The translations under genes were made by a program, and so were the position numbers. A stretch of DNA of 64,000 bases. Source: Canna indica (Eukaryota; Streptophyta; Magnoliopsida; Zingiberales; Cannaceae). Location: positions 42,791,501-42,855,500 of the forward strand of contig CP136893.1 in assembly GCA_034359265.1 (NCBI GenBank), in the 5' to 3' direction. Within the stretch, counting starts at the first letter, position 1. Every line of letters starts with the position of its first letter. Positions 34,401-43,927 of this stretch are shown piece by piece. A model generated the notes under the pieces. The model saw only the letters and a program-made list of their open reading frames with translations. It had not been told where the DNA came from and searched no databases.

Positions 34401-37400
34401 CCTTATGATCCTTCTAAAGATCCTAAACGGAAACCGAACTTGAAAGATATTGGTTGGAGATATGGATATTGGCCGGATTTAAACAAAAGACAATTGATTG
34501 CATGTTCACTTTGTGGCAACCAATTGAATGGGGGAATCACAAGACTTAAACAACATTTGGCGGGTGGTTATGGAGACGTGAAAAAATGTGATAAAACCAC
34601 AACGTTGATAATGAGAGAAATGCATGATGCCCTTGCAGCTAAGAGGAAGACACTATTCAGTTTGGATGATGAACAAGAAGTAGTGGCACCAGTAGACCAT
34701 ACTACAGCTTCCAACTCCATTCCAAGCTCGGGAACAATTTACAAGAAGAAAAAAGAGGCTGTTATTCAGTTTACAGCAATGTCACAAGTGTCACACTCAC
34801 AATCCACATCACAAACCAAGATTGGTGGATTGCTACAGAGAACTCCAGAAGAAATTGTGGATGAAAGACACTCCAAAGGTCCTAGCCAACATACCATTGA
34901 AAGGTCTTTGAAGACAAAAGATACTATTGAAAAAGTTAACATGTATGTAGCCAACTTTTTCTATGAGAATGTCATTCCTTTCAATGCGGCAAACTCAAGA
35001 AGCTATGAGTTGATGGTTGAAGACATAGCACAAATTGGATCGGGCTACAAACCACCCACATATCATGAGTTGCGGGTTCCTTTATTGAAAAAGGCAAAAG
35101 AACAAACAGAAGATTTAAAGCGCAAACATGAAGAGGTTTGGGAAAGAGATGGGTGTACTCTTATGTCAGATGGGTGGACAGACAGAAGAGGGAGACAGTT
35201 GATAAATTTTCTTGTAAATAGTCCGCAAGGGACTATTTTTCTTGGCTCTGTTAATGCTTCAAGTCAGTGTCATGATGCTCAGATGTTGGCTGACTTACTT
35301 GAGACCAAGATTGAAGAAATTGGCCCAAGTAATGTTGTTCAAGTTATCACAGATAATGACGCCAACTATAAGGCAGCGGGGAGATTGTTGGAGCAAAGTT
35401 TGCCTACACTGTTTTGAACCCTTTGTGCCGCACATTGCTTGGACCTTATGTTGGAAGTTGTGGGAAAAATGAAAGAATTCAAGCCTACAATTGCAAGAGC
35501 AAGATCATTGACCACATTCATTTATAGACATGGTCGCCTTCTTGATGCGATGAGGGAGCACACTAACGGACATGATCTTGTTAGACCCGGGGCTACTAGA
35601 TTTGCGACTGCATTTCTAACATTGTCATGTTTGAGGAAATTTAAACAAGAGTTGCAGCAGTTGTTTGTAAGTCAAGATTGGTTTGCTTCAAAATTGTGCA
35701 AGACCGAAGCGGGAAAGAAAATTTATGAATTAATCCATGCGGTTAAATTTTGGGAGGCAGTTGAAGATTGCATTAGAGCATCACAGCCTTTACTTGTGGT
35801 TTTGAGGATAGCGGATGGTGATGAAAAACCCGCTATGACGGAATTAGCCGCGGCAATGGGTGAAGCTAAGAGGAGGATCAAACAAGTCTTGGCCCACAAA
35901 TCCACTTTGTGCAAAAAAATCATTGATATCATTGAAAGTCGATGGGAGCGTCAAATGGAAACACCATTATATGGTGCGGCTCTATTTCTCAATCCGGGCA
36001 AGTATTTTGACATCAAGAAAAATGATGTCGTGTACTCGGGGAAACTACGTGAAGACTTTAATCATGTACTTGAGAAATTAGTGTTGGATGATACAATGCG
36101 ATCCAAGATACTTCTAGATGCCGATATGTATGATGAAGATCGAGGACCTTTTGCAAGAGAGATGGTGATTAGAGAGCGCTCAAATAGGATTCCTCGTAAG
36201 TATATTGTGTATTATTTTATTTATTAATATTTATTGTCTTTACATATTTTTTAATTTTAATATTTTATATTTTTAATGTTAGTTGAATGGTGGAAATCCT
36301 TCGGTGGACGTACTCCCGAGTTTTCAAAGTTTGCAAAGCGCATTGTTAGTCTTTGTTGTTCGTCCTCCGGGTGTGAACGAAATTGGAGCACTTTTGAATT
36401 TGTAAGTAATTAAGTATTTTATGCTTTTTTTAGTACTTTCTTAGTAGTTATTACTTATTATTTTTATTTAATTACTTTTCTTTTGTATAGATTCACACCA
36501 AGAAAAAAAATAGATTATTGCACCAAAGATTGAATGATTTGGTGTACGTCCAATACAATCGAAAGATTGCCACGAGATTTCAAAAAGTTCGTGAATGTGG
36601 CAAAAACTATGATCCACTAGTACTTGACGATTTTGATTGGGGGACAAATGCGTGGTTCAACAATGATGATGAAGAGGATGATAGAATTCCTTCTCTGACG
36701 ATTAGCTTCACTGCGCCGCGAAGCGTCCTCTCCGACCTGACCCCGAGCTCCCGCTTCACCTTCCAAACCGCAGCAATCGGCACCGTCGCTCGCATCGCGC
36801 TGATCCCGCGTTGGGAAGCGTCCTCTCCGACCCGACCCCAGCGTCCGCTTCAACTTTCAAACCGCGGCGATCGGCATCGTCGCCTGCATCGCGCTGATCC
36901 CCGACGCGAAGTAGAGTTTTATTAGCAACTATACTATTAGTAACCCTCATGTTTTCGGGCTAGCGGGCCGGCTCGGCCCGACACGTTATTTTTTCTTGTC
37001 GGGCCGGCGACTTCGGGCCCGAATCGGTATCGGGCCGGGCCGACCAAAAAAAATTTTCGGGCCGGCCGGCCCGGCCCGATTTGCCAGGCCTATTCGAAAC
37101 CCCATGGTATAATTGAAAAACTCATTTTTGATTCCTAGCCATCTTGGCCAAGGACTTGGTCATGAATTATCACAAGACAATCTATCCTTTACACAAGGAG
37201 CAATGTATCCCTTTATCAATGTAAAACAACAAGGTTAACTCGAAGGACCCTTGATTCCTATGAATCGAGGTACTCTTAAAGAGTAACAATGTATAAGTAA
37301 ATTGTCTAAGAATTCCCATTAGGTCAGTTCAATAAACTTGTTCTTGGAGAAGCACCCACATCCATGCATTAGTGTTATCACATTTAATGTTCATCATTGG

Positions 37401-38326
37401 TGTCCAATGAATCCATGACCAGAAACATCTAATATCTAAAAAAAAAGAAAAAAAAAAGAAACATCTAATATCTCGTATGATGCAACTCATTTTATGATCG
37501 TCATTTCTAGGCACAATTGAATTCGTGTGACTTATGGACTTCATCACAATCAGCCAATATGTAAATATAATATAAGTAAAGAAGAATGTCTAATTATTAC
37601 ATTAATCAAGTAAAAATCATAAGAAGGTAGTCTCCGAATTACATAAAGTAATTGGCTTTCAGGCATTATTCTAAAATTTTCTCCTTATCAGTAATATCCA
37701 ATCTAATGGATTTCTTTTGCAGGATATATTTAATCTACTTCCAAACCTTAATGTGAATGAGTTGATCAAGGCATTTTCAGGTAACTGTTGTTGCAAATCA
37801 AGAAAATGTTGTTATTAACTTGTTTAGAACTTTCAGGATTGCATATACAATTTACTGTTTTTCATCTCTTTTGCAGTGAAAACAAATGATATGATGCTCG
37901 TTATATACCTTTCTTCCCTCATCCGGAGTGTCATTGCACTGCACAACTTGATAAATAACAAAGTGAGTTAAAGGTTCCTTTTTATTTTCTTACTGTATAA
38001 TATAAATTTGTATGTTCTTTTAATCTGTTTCCTTCTGACTTATTTGAAACTAAGTTATAGAGTTCTACAGTATGTATACTTCATAGCATTAGCACTTTTG
38101 GATGTTTTGGTAATTTGATGATTTGAGTTAATGATTTAATTGCTTGTATTAAGATATCTATCTCTGGTCTGTGTATTCAAGTGGACTGATGGGTTTTCGT
38201 GCATCTAAAAATATTGTGTTAAACATCTGAATCATACATTTGTTTTAATGCTAGATGCTAAACAAGGAACACGAGAAAGCTGAAGACTCCAAACCCACTG
38301 CTATACCGAGTGTGGCTGGAAGCTAA
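19417..38326 (+). CDS. RPN8: 26S proteasome non-ATPase regulatory subunit 7 (RPN8/PSMD7), spliced
   Basis: This is a subunit of the 19S lid; in the known complex it pairs with the deubiquitinase RPN11 through MPN domains. Exons: 19417-19603, 23539-23631, 23719-23800, 24351-24447, 24548-24623, 24794-24852, 24960-25082, 37723-37780, 37877-37962, 38255-38326; total 933 nt = 310 codons plus stop, the usual plant length. All junctions are GT-AG and the phases agree. The MPN domain covers about residues 15-150 ([20 protein letters not shown]). At residues 98-106 it has VVGWYSTGP where active JAMM enzymes have the H-x-H zinc ligands, so it is non-catalytic, as expected. The C-terminal helical part includes [20 protein letters not shown] and [19 protein letters not shown]. 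The tail is [14 protein letters not shown]. Intron 7 is 12,640 bp and loaded with transposons. No defect is seen in the coding sequence. Confidence 0.95.
21130..22105. mobile_element. GCGC-rich dispersed repeat in RPN8 intron 1 (putative non-autonomous element)
   Basis: Both ends are strings of GCGCC/AGGCGC words: 21,150-21,250 (GAGGCGCTAACC, GCGAGGCGCGCGC) and 22,010-22,105 (GCGCGCCG, CTTGCGCCTTGCGCCATG). Between them lie a perfect 12-bp hairpin (21,261-21,286), a pyrimidine-rich stretch and the AGCATGCT array. The flanking intron is AT-rich, so this block is compositionally foreign. I could not define a target duplication or a superfamily. Confidence 0.45.
21491..21897. repeat. AGCATGCT-type palindrome array
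   Basis: About 400 bp are built almost wholly from short words CAGCATGCTG, GAATTC and their variants. I count 19 occurrences of GCATG. Perfect palindromes such as TTCAGCATGCTGAA (14 bp) occur more than once. Units are irregularly spaced (8-30 bp), unlike a simple tandem repeat. Confidence 0.9.
22965..23108. repeat. 72-bp tandem duplication in RPN8 intron 1
   Basis: AATCACTAACAT(A/G)TGGACT and TATTGGGGGTGTATTTTTTA recur with a 72-bp shift (22,979 and 23,051). The two copies differ by only a few bases. Confidence 0.85.
26165..26890 (+). pseudogene. Captured ankyrin-repeat gene fragment (BDA1-like)
   Basis: About four ankyrin repeats can be traced, with one frame change near 26,530: [18 protein letters not shown] (26,450), [22 protein letters not shown] (26,545-26,610), [27 protein letters not shown] (26,655-26,735), and [19 protein letters not shown] followed by [13 protein letters not shown] (26,755-26,880). 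The pattern of the C-terminal repeats resembles plant BDA1/ACD6-type ankyrin proteins. No membrane domain follows; the sequence switches directly to the Dof-like fragment. The upstream reading frame from about 26,127 is transposon end plus low-complexity sequence. Confidence 0.75.
26890..27060 (+). pseudogene. Captured Dof zinc-finger transcription factor fragment
   Basis: The plus strand reads [27 protein letters not shown] followed by a serine/asparagine-rich tail. This corresponds to the end of a Dof domain, where family members have a W-T-x-G-G-x-L-R-N-[VI]-P-V-G-G-G-x-R-K block before a Ser-rich linker. The zinc-binding CX2C half is missing and VG is inserted within the glycine run. It directly follows the ankyrin fragment in the same frame as [13 protein letters not shown], forming a chimera. 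Confidence 0.6.
27214..28480 (-). pseudogene. CACTA TNP2-type transposase, C-terminal DUF4218/DUF4216 remnant
   Basis: On the minus strand, in order: [20 protein letters not shown] (28,330-28,270), then [12 protein letters not shown]...[10 protein letters not shown]...[24 protein letters not shown] (28,090-27,830), then EVIELQFFG...[23 protein letters not shown] (27,750-27,620) and [33 protein letters not shown] (27,615-27,520), ending in an acidic tail. These are the regions found downstream of the catalytic core in plant CACTA transposases. The catalytic part is absent and several frames are used, so it is an internally deleted fragment carried inside the Harbinger-type element. Confidence 0.8.
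28490..29450. other. CACTA-internal non-coding and low-complexity sequence
   Basis: No recognisable domain. From 29,040 to 29,200 there is a TAATTAA-rich stretch (repeats of AATTAACAAA). From 29,215 to 29,440 a purine-rich GGAGAGGGG tract gives long spurious ORFs on both strands. It joins the transposase remnant to the subterminal repeats and probably represents the 5' untranslated part of the CACTA element. Confidence 0.4.
29450..29830 (-). mobile_element. CACTA subterminal repeat region, truncated end
   Basis: Dense copies of GGCCGTCGGTAAACCGTGG, CAGCCGTCTGTGACG, TAGCCGTGGCTAAT and CGGCTGTCGGTGAGC. TAATAGTATCAGCAACGG here resembles TAATAGTATCACCAACGG at 219-236, so the 1-485 element is the same or a related family. 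The expected CACTA terminus is not visible near 29,830, where Harbinger-type end sequence resumes. Confidence 0.6.
30599..31074. mobile_element. Non-autonomous hAT element, 476 bp, TSD GCTCTAAT
   Basis: GCTCTAAT occurs at 30,591-30,598 and 31,075-31,082. Between them the element starts TAGAGATGGTAATGGGTCGG and ends GACCCATTTATACGTTTA. The ends are imperfect inverted repeats (TAGAGAT...AATGGGTCGGG against TAAACGT...AATGGGTCAGG), like Ac-type plant hAT termini. There is no coding capacity. Confidence 0.65.
31530..32447. mobile_element. Non-autonomous hAT element, 918 bp, TSD GCTGATAG
   Basis: A perfect 8-bp target duplication GCTGATAG occurs at 31,522-31,529 and 32,448-32,455. The termini are CAGTGTT and AACACTG. 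Subterminal regions carry many GGCGG/CCGCC words (ATGGCGGAAAGCC, GCCATGGCGG). The interior is A-rich with no transposase. The ORFs here are poly-A artefacts. Confidence 0.85.
32830..33957 (-). pseudogene. hAT transposase C-terminal part, truncated, inverted copy
   Basis: The minus strand encodes the second half of a BED/DUF659-type hAT transposase: [20 protein letters not shown]..., [14 protein letters not shown], then after an intron [26 protein letters not shown] (the hAT dimerisation motif), after a second intron [28 protein letters not shown], and a C-terminal tail rich in Ser/Glu/Asp to the stop at 32,830. It starts abruptly at 33,957. It carries an in-frame TAA near 33,232 where the plus copy has CAA. 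From 33,120 to 33,957 it is a near-exact inverted copy of 35,854-36,692. It keeps the natural C-terminus that the plus copy lacks. Confidence 0.85.
33957..34262. repeat. Short palindromic repeats (AACAGCTTAAGCTGTT type)
   Basis: Six or so copies of AAGAACAGC(C)TTAA(A)GCTGTTCTGGAA lie between the two hAT transposase copies. Each is a near-perfect inverted repeat, for example CCAGAACAGC-CTTAA-GCTGTTCTGG. They could be subterminal or promoter repeats of the hAT element, since they end about 115 bp before its start codon. Confidence 0.75.
34377..36692 (+). pseudogene. hAT transposase (BED zinc finger, DUF659), nearly complete
   Basis: Exon 1 (34,377-36,195) begins [21 protein letters not shown]-type finger [18 protein letters not shown]...C lies at about residues 42-75. 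The core has [20 protein letters not shown] and [20 protein letters not shown] (DUF659). A single in-frame TGA at 35,415-35,417 (codon 347) replaces the expected Trp before [11 protein letters not shown]. The frame then continues through [19 protein letters not shown] and [14 protein letters not shown]. Exon 3 (36,283-36,401) has ERNWSTFEF; exon 4 starts at 36,491. At 36,692, in the middle of the tail, it switches to an unrelated GC-rich repeat, so the C-terminus is lost. It is inactive but only lightly damaged. Confidence 0.9.
36720..36910. repeat. 95-bp GC-rich tandem repeat after the hAT break
   Basis: GAAGCGTCCTCTCCGACC starts at 36,720 and 36,815. Units contain CGCATCGCGCTGATCCC. Two copies with moderate divergence replace the hAT C-terminal coding sequence. 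Confidence 0.8.
36950..37110. mobile_element. GGGCCGG/CCGGCCC-rich hAT-type terminus (putative)
   Basis: Alternating CGGGCTAGCGGGCCGGC, TCGGGCCGGCGAC and CGGCCGGCCCGGCCCGA words can fold back on themselves. Plant Ac-type hAT elements often have such ends. It probably marks the right end of the hAT complex; no target duplication could be assigned. Confidence 0.4.
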
Positions 38327-39595
38327 GGACCATTTAACCTTTACTTGCTAAGAGGATTATGGCACGTGCATTCTTTTATGTGTTTTAGAAGGGTACTACT
38401 ACAATGAAGAATTAGTTCAAGAAACATCACATTTTATTTTATGTTAGTAGGGTTGTTATTTGTCATTCTACAACAAACTGACATGCAGGTGTCTTTGCTT
38501 ATGTTAACATTTATGCTACGCACTTGTTTATATTAGAAAAATGACCTTTGTATTTGAAGCCTTTGCTGTCCTGGCAAAACATTTTCTCTTCTTGTTTCCT
38601 TGATATGATATAAACACAATTCCTTTAACTCCAACAATATAAAATGGATGTATTGTGCTAAATTAGAATGGTGGAACTATTTAGATGTTTCAAAAGCTAA
38701 CTCTTGCATGCTACCTTGGGTATGTTGGCATCCAATGATTTGGAGCAAAAGGTTATGAAATGTGGGAGAATATTTTAAAGGGGTATTTGATTGAAATTTG
38801 AGCAATTTACCAAAACCATAACATGGAGGGTGGAAATCCTTAGATCCATAATAAGGATCTAGAAATTCATGACTAAAGTTGCAATATCCTCGAACTGCCC
38901 TTGGATTTTGATTTCCCTTTGATTTTTTGAGTCGACCCTAATCAACTTAGTTCAACTTTGATTTGCATCGGTCTAGGGTTTTTTCATCGGTTATATAGAT
39001 GTGGTTTTACCTTTTTATCGCTTTGTTTTCATCGCGTTGCCCTTGCTCTATCGTTGCACTGTGCTCTGGTTTCGCTGCTGCTCCAGAGTTGTCGCTTTTA
39101 TATCGTGTTCAGTAAGAACGAATTAAGCAAGGATTTCAGTTTTCCCTCTCCTTCGTCTTGCTTAGTCGCCACAGGTCTAGTTTCGATTTTCATGAGCTTC
39201 TGTGTCGTGTGATCACTAAAATCAGTTTTTTGCTCTTGCATTTTCTAGGATTGTGGTGCATATTTGATGCTTGTGGTTATCATCCATGTCGAAGGTTCGT
39301 CAACCCTTTGCCCTAAATTTGTTAACTACATAAAATTGCATGTATAATAGTTTGCAACTACATAAAATTGCTTGTCTACTCTAATTTCACGAGTAGCAAA
39401 AATAGTCTAGAAACTTTTGCAAAATTCTGTAACTTGTTTATTCGACAGCTTGTGTGTATAAATTCTAGTTATTAGTTGATGCTTGTGTGTATGTGACACC
39501 TTACCTACTTTCCAAAAGCCTTTAAGATATAAAAGTATAAAGGCTAGTTATGCAAGACTTTTGGAAGATAAACTTTTGAAAAAGTTTGGAAGTGA
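38327..39595 (+). other. RPN8 3' flank and intergenic sequence
   Basis: The first 250-300 bp after the RPN8 stop are T-rich and probably hold the 3' UTR. After that I see no gene. The ORF at 38,958-39,212 has no domain or codon signature that I recognise. Confidence 0.5.
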
Positions 39596-39868
39596 CTATT
39601 TGTTTGACATATTGTATTTGCATGTATTTATCCAAATTCTCCTTTCTTTATTCAGCTCATAGTCATCATCCCAAGAGCATACCGCCTCGAGGGCTCGCTC
39701 CCTCCTAGCTCTTCTGTCTTCATGGGAGTAAGAGCAACCTGGCTCCGGCTCGATCTCGGCCAGTTGCAAGATGACCTGCATGTCCTCGTCGAGGTCATCG
39801 TAGAAATCATCCCATGCGAGACTTGTAGAGAGCTCCTCTTTTGCTTCTGCCTTCCTCTCCATCTCCAT
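39596..39868 (-). pseudogene. Acidic retroelement/pararetrovirus-like ORF, truncated
   Basis: The minus strand encodes a 90-residue acidic protein that starts about 350 bp after the tRNA-Met primer site. It is rich in Asp/Glu with a WDD motif. It ends where the RPN8 3' flank begins, so the element is cut off here. The WD-acidic style resembles the tail of the 41.7-43.2 kb proteins, which suggests one family. The function is not recognised. Confidence 0.4.
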
Positions 39869-40221
39869 GTATCTCGATGTAGATATTGACGCGCTTCGGT
39901 TTAATTTCTTCTAGATCCTCCAAAGAAATTCTTCTTTTGCAGTCTCTAGGCCGAATCTCAGTCGTTTCCTCAATCGAACTTTAGAGCTCTTCAATCTTTC
40001 ACTTGGGTGCCTTCTTGGAATTACACCGTATTCACCCGTTTTCGGCCTTCTCACCTTTTGGGCTACTATCCTTATGTCTATTCCAAGTACACGTCTCCCA
40101 AGCTTCCGATCTCAAGCTCTCAAGATCGACGAAGAACGAACGAATTGAACAGCCTCTCGACTAGCAAATTAAGAATTTGTGTGGGACTACCAAGATCATA
40201 CGAAGAAATAAGGAACACAAG

Positions 40222-40233
40222 GCTCTGATACCA
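40222..40233 (-). other. Primer binding site complementary to initiator tRNA-Met
   Basis: The minus strand reads TGGTATCAGAGC, the primer site used by many plant LTR retrotransposons and by pararetroviruses. It lies directly downstream (minus-strand sense) of the promoter-bearing repeat at 40,240-40,850. Confidence 0.75.
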
Positions 40234-40239
40234 TCGAGA

Positions 40240-40850
40240 AAATGCGGATAAATATGCGCGTCGCTCAATTCAACTACGGGCTATGAAGAACACTGAGTTG
40301 AAAGAGCTTGGAGAGAGAAATATATTTTCGAAATAGGATGGAGGAAAATATATTGAACGGTGGAAGGATTACAATGATAGAAGAGTAGTACTACTTGGCT
40401 CTCAAGTCTGTTCTGCACCTTCATACTAAGACTCTATTTATAATAAAAGGTTGCTTACTCCTCAAGCAACCAAGGTTGCTTTGCTTCCTGACGAAGGAAG
40501 CTCATCTTTAGTGCGGGTACTCGTTGGGCCCCATCGTCCACTAAATGATGGCTTTCCACAAGTGGGAAGTGACCTGACAATGACCTAGTGCAATAATTGC
40601 ACGTCTTTACAGGACACGTCGGGTAGTAGTACAATTATTACCCGACACACAGAATAACAAACAGTGCAAAGCTAAAGGTGCCCATGTGATGGTGGGGACC
40701 TTCTAATAATGGAGACTTCTGCGGGATCTTGAACCCGTGATCTCCTTTCTTGCACCAGATCGTAAGAAAAACTTGCAAAACAAATTTAATTACAGGATAA
40801 CTGTGGTGATTTCTTTCCCTGCGGTTTTTCACCACTACCGCTGCTGAAGC
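40240..40850 (-). repeat. LTR-like direct repeat, copy A, with TATA box
   Basis: It matches 41,015-41,705 through shared blocks GGAAATATATTTTC-like, CTCAAGTCTGTTCTGCACCTT, GGGCCCCATCGTCCACT and GATAACTGTGG.GATTT. On the minus strand it carries TATTATAAATAG (40,445-40,434) upstream of the conserved AAGGTGCAGAACAG. The primer site follows directly. Confidence 0.75.
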
Positions 40851-41014
40851 CGTTTAACTCTTCGAATAGTCCGAGATGGGAAATCTCCCGGACGTTCATC
40901 GGCTTCTTCCTTCGTCGGGCAGATTCATCCTCCCGGGTCATATACATGCTGTTGAATCTGCCTGGCTGGGTATTTTCCCTTCCTCAGGGCTTCTTCATCC
41001 AGCTAATTTTTGCA

Positions 41015-41705
41015 GGGAAATGCGGATAATGCGCGCGTCGTCTCGATTCGACTACGAGCTACTGCGAACACAGAGTCGAATGAGAAGAATGGAGAGAGTG
41101 GAAATATATTTTCAAAATAGGATGGAGAAAATATATTGAAACGGGAGGTTACAAGAGAAGAGTAGAACTACTTGGTTCTCAAGTCTGTTCTGCACCTTCC
41201 TAGGGGGTGGCTTATATAGCCAAAGAAAAGCTACGGTTGCTTCTAGGAGAAGCAAGCAATAATTCAGTGCGGGTGCGCATTGGGCCCCATCGTCCACTGA
41301 GTTACTGTTTGCTGTGCTCTAACAGAAACCTTAAGGGCATCTTTTACAATAATTGTCCTGAAAGCACAAAAAGTACAATAATTGAAAGGAATCTATTCCT
41401 TTCTAGGGGACAAGATAAAAAGACTAGTTGAGAATCTTGTCAGCGAAGCGTCGTCCATGTACTGGTGACTCTGCTTGGGTTGGGCGTTGTTGTTTGCTCG
41501 GCCCAGCTCATCTGCAATTCTCGTGAACACAAGATCTTGTGTCAGCCTCTCCACCTTCATGGCTTCGTTTTGCGAATTCTTGCCGAGCGGCAAGTCCTTC
41601 GGCGATTCTTGCACCATGCTTTTGACAAAACAAAAACAAACAAACAAAAATATGTTAGATAACTGTGGCGATTTGTTTTGGCGGTTCACCACTTCCGCAC
41701 TTTTG
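41015..41705 (-). repeat. LTR-like direct repeat, copy B, with TATA box
   Basis: This is the second copy of the repeat. The minus-strand TATA box is GCTATATAAG (41,220-41,211). Its upstream end lies 13 bp after the stop of the 41,718 ORF. It is not followed by a primer site but by 165 bp of sequence sharing a 20-base word with 43,381-43,400. Confidence 0.75.
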
Positions 41706-41717
41706 ATCACCGGAAGT

Positions 41718-43480
41718 TTAGGCGGTAGCCCTGAGGCTCAACAAGTCATTGATCTTCTTGATGACTTGATCTAAAACTTCTGTGCCCTGGAGGTTATTGT
41801 TTTTCTTCTTCCATTTATCTTCCATTAACCTCCTCCAGATGTGGCACTGGGTTTCTTCTGTTGCTGCCATAATTACTGCGTGTGACAGCTTGGTGGCTGG
41901 AACATATTTGCAGGTCCTGATGTTCCGACCACAACCCATCAAAAGAAGCTCATCAGTGGAATAGGATTTTTCAAATTTTTCAAATCCTATGCCTTCCTTC
42001 CCCTTTAAAAATGAACAGATAGCAACGTTATCTCGTTCATCATTAATATTGTCCACTGATGAAATTTCCTTATTATCTGATGCCCGGTTCATCAGATTAT
42101 TGGTCAGATCAAAGGAAATTACCAGGAACTCATTCTGGCCGTGCTGAGTTCCGTGGTCAGCTTCGGATCTTGAAATTTCGAGGTCTTCGATCGATGCATC
42201 AGTAAAAATACCTCGAAATTGGCTCTCTTCACCGTTTAGAGACAGATTGATTTCTTCTGTCTCTTCATCATCGTAGGTATCCCATACCGGTGGTGAAGAT
42301 TCTTCTTTTTCATCATAAGTGTCCCATACGGGCGCAGGACACTCTGGCTCAGGCTCGGGCTCGGGCCCCGAGCAGATCATGTCGAGGTATCCCATCTCAC
42401 TTGGGAGTCAGAATTTTCATTTTCAGACACATCCCATCTTGGTGCGTCGCTCTCTGTGTCTATTTGTAAGTCCATGAGGTTTCTTATTACCTCTAATTCT
42501 TCTTCAAATTCATCATCAGTTTCTTCTTGTGGTTCTTCCTCGCACATCATCATCATTACGAACTCGTCTTCTGTTGTGCCTCCTTCATTGTTGTTGTCGG
42601 TTCTTTGGCTCGTGTAGCCTGTGAATCTTATAGCTAGAGAGCCATCTGTTCTCGTTCTTAAACTTGCTTCAGTGGGATTTTGTGGTACGGCAATTGTTGC
42701 TGGCCTGGCTATCCATCTTCTTCCTTGCAGGTCTGTCGTAGAGTGTGCTTGTCCTGCTATGGCTCTTATTCCTCTGCTTGCCAGGTGGTCGGCTACATTT
42801 TGTACATTGTACCTGAAATTGGTGTGGCTCGTATTTGTCAACCTTCCTATCAGGAATCTGGAAAGGAGCAAGTTACTCTCTCCTCCTTGCCATCCTTCGT
42901 ATCCTTCTTCTTCTTCAAATAAAACTAATGCAGTTTCATAGGGTAAGTGGTTCAGATCCATTGTGAGGGTGTTAGCCATTCCGGTTTCTCCCTCTGAAAA
43001 GGAGCATATTGCGTCACTTTCTGGTTCGTTGAAATCTACTGATAGAACGTCCCAGCTATCTGAGAGGTTTAGATTTTCAACAATAGCCGCTCTGGCTATG
43101 TTGCCTTCCTTCTTTCGGCAATCTATTGCGAAGTGCCCTTCATTTCCACATATGAAGCACTTGCATTTCCTGACTTTATCTGAGTACTTCTTAAAAACGC
43201 GCACATGCGACTATGTGGCTTTCCTTTATAAGTTGTTGATTTTCTGAGTCCAAGCCTTTTGGACTTCTGGTAGAATCCCGTTATCGGTATTTTGTTACAG
43301 AAGCTTAGGTCTTTCAAGCTTCTTTGTACTGCCGTCCTCTTGCATTGTTCTGCAAGATACTGGTATGTGAAGTGTATTTTGTTGAATCTGCCTGGCTGGG
43401 TGTTTATATTAGAAGCACTTGGTCCATTGGGCAGCAAATTGTGCGAGGCTATGTAAGGATAAGAGGGTTGGCCCTCCATC
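41718..43480 (-). pseudogene. CCHC zinc-knuckle retroelement or endogenous-pararetrovirus-like protein
   Basis: There are three overlapping minus-strand reading frames: 43,480-43,123, 43,204-42,377 and 42,395-41,718. The middle one opens with a zinc knuckle CKCFICGNEGHFAIDC (C-x2-C-x4-H-x4-C) after a basic stretch, then a Leu/Ala-rich region with ADHLASRGIRAIAG, then a strongly acidic tail. The last has two copies of a PVWDTYDDEE-like acidic motif, the same style as the end of the middle frame (RWDV, RWDTS), so one frameshift near 42,390 probably splits a single long gene. No RT, protease or movement motif is visible here. Basic-knuckle-acidic order fits a coat/gag-type protein of a caulimovirid-like or LTR element. 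The family is not settled. Confidence 0.5.
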
Positions 43481-43484
43481 CGCC

Positions 43485-43925
43485 CCCCTGAGTTGTCGAT
43501 ATTTTGTATAATGATCTTTTTGAGCCTGGCTCTCGCCGGCTTTAATATAATTTATACTTTTTGGGGAAAAAATAATATTAGAAGCACTTGAACCCCATCA
43601 ACTGAAATTTGAAGCAAGTTAGCCTAATTGAATTTGAAGCAGAAAAATGTGATAAACTTCAACAAGAATTTTTTCTTCCTCGGTTTTTAAAGATACAATT
43701 TGTCGCTTTGAAGCAGAAAATATGTTAACAAAATCATTCCAATCGGGTGATCGGATGATGTAGTGCTTGTTTTAGAAGCACCTAAACCCCAACCACTTGA
43801 ATTTTGTGTTTCACTCTCCATCTCACTAGAAATCTGGGTTGCACTCTGCACTCAACCCCAATTACATGCAAGGATTAATGTATCTAATCTACGGTCAGGC
43901 AGTCCACAAGCAGATCAAGTTATAA
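43485..43925. other. Non-coding stretch between the retroelement and the antisense ORF
   Basis: AT-rich. The word AGAAGCACTTGAACCCCA (43,580) recurs as AGAAGCACCTAAACCCCA (43,773), and TTTGAAGCA occurs several times, so it contains a decayed local duplication. No gene is seen. Confidence 0.4.
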
Positions 43926-43927
43926 AC

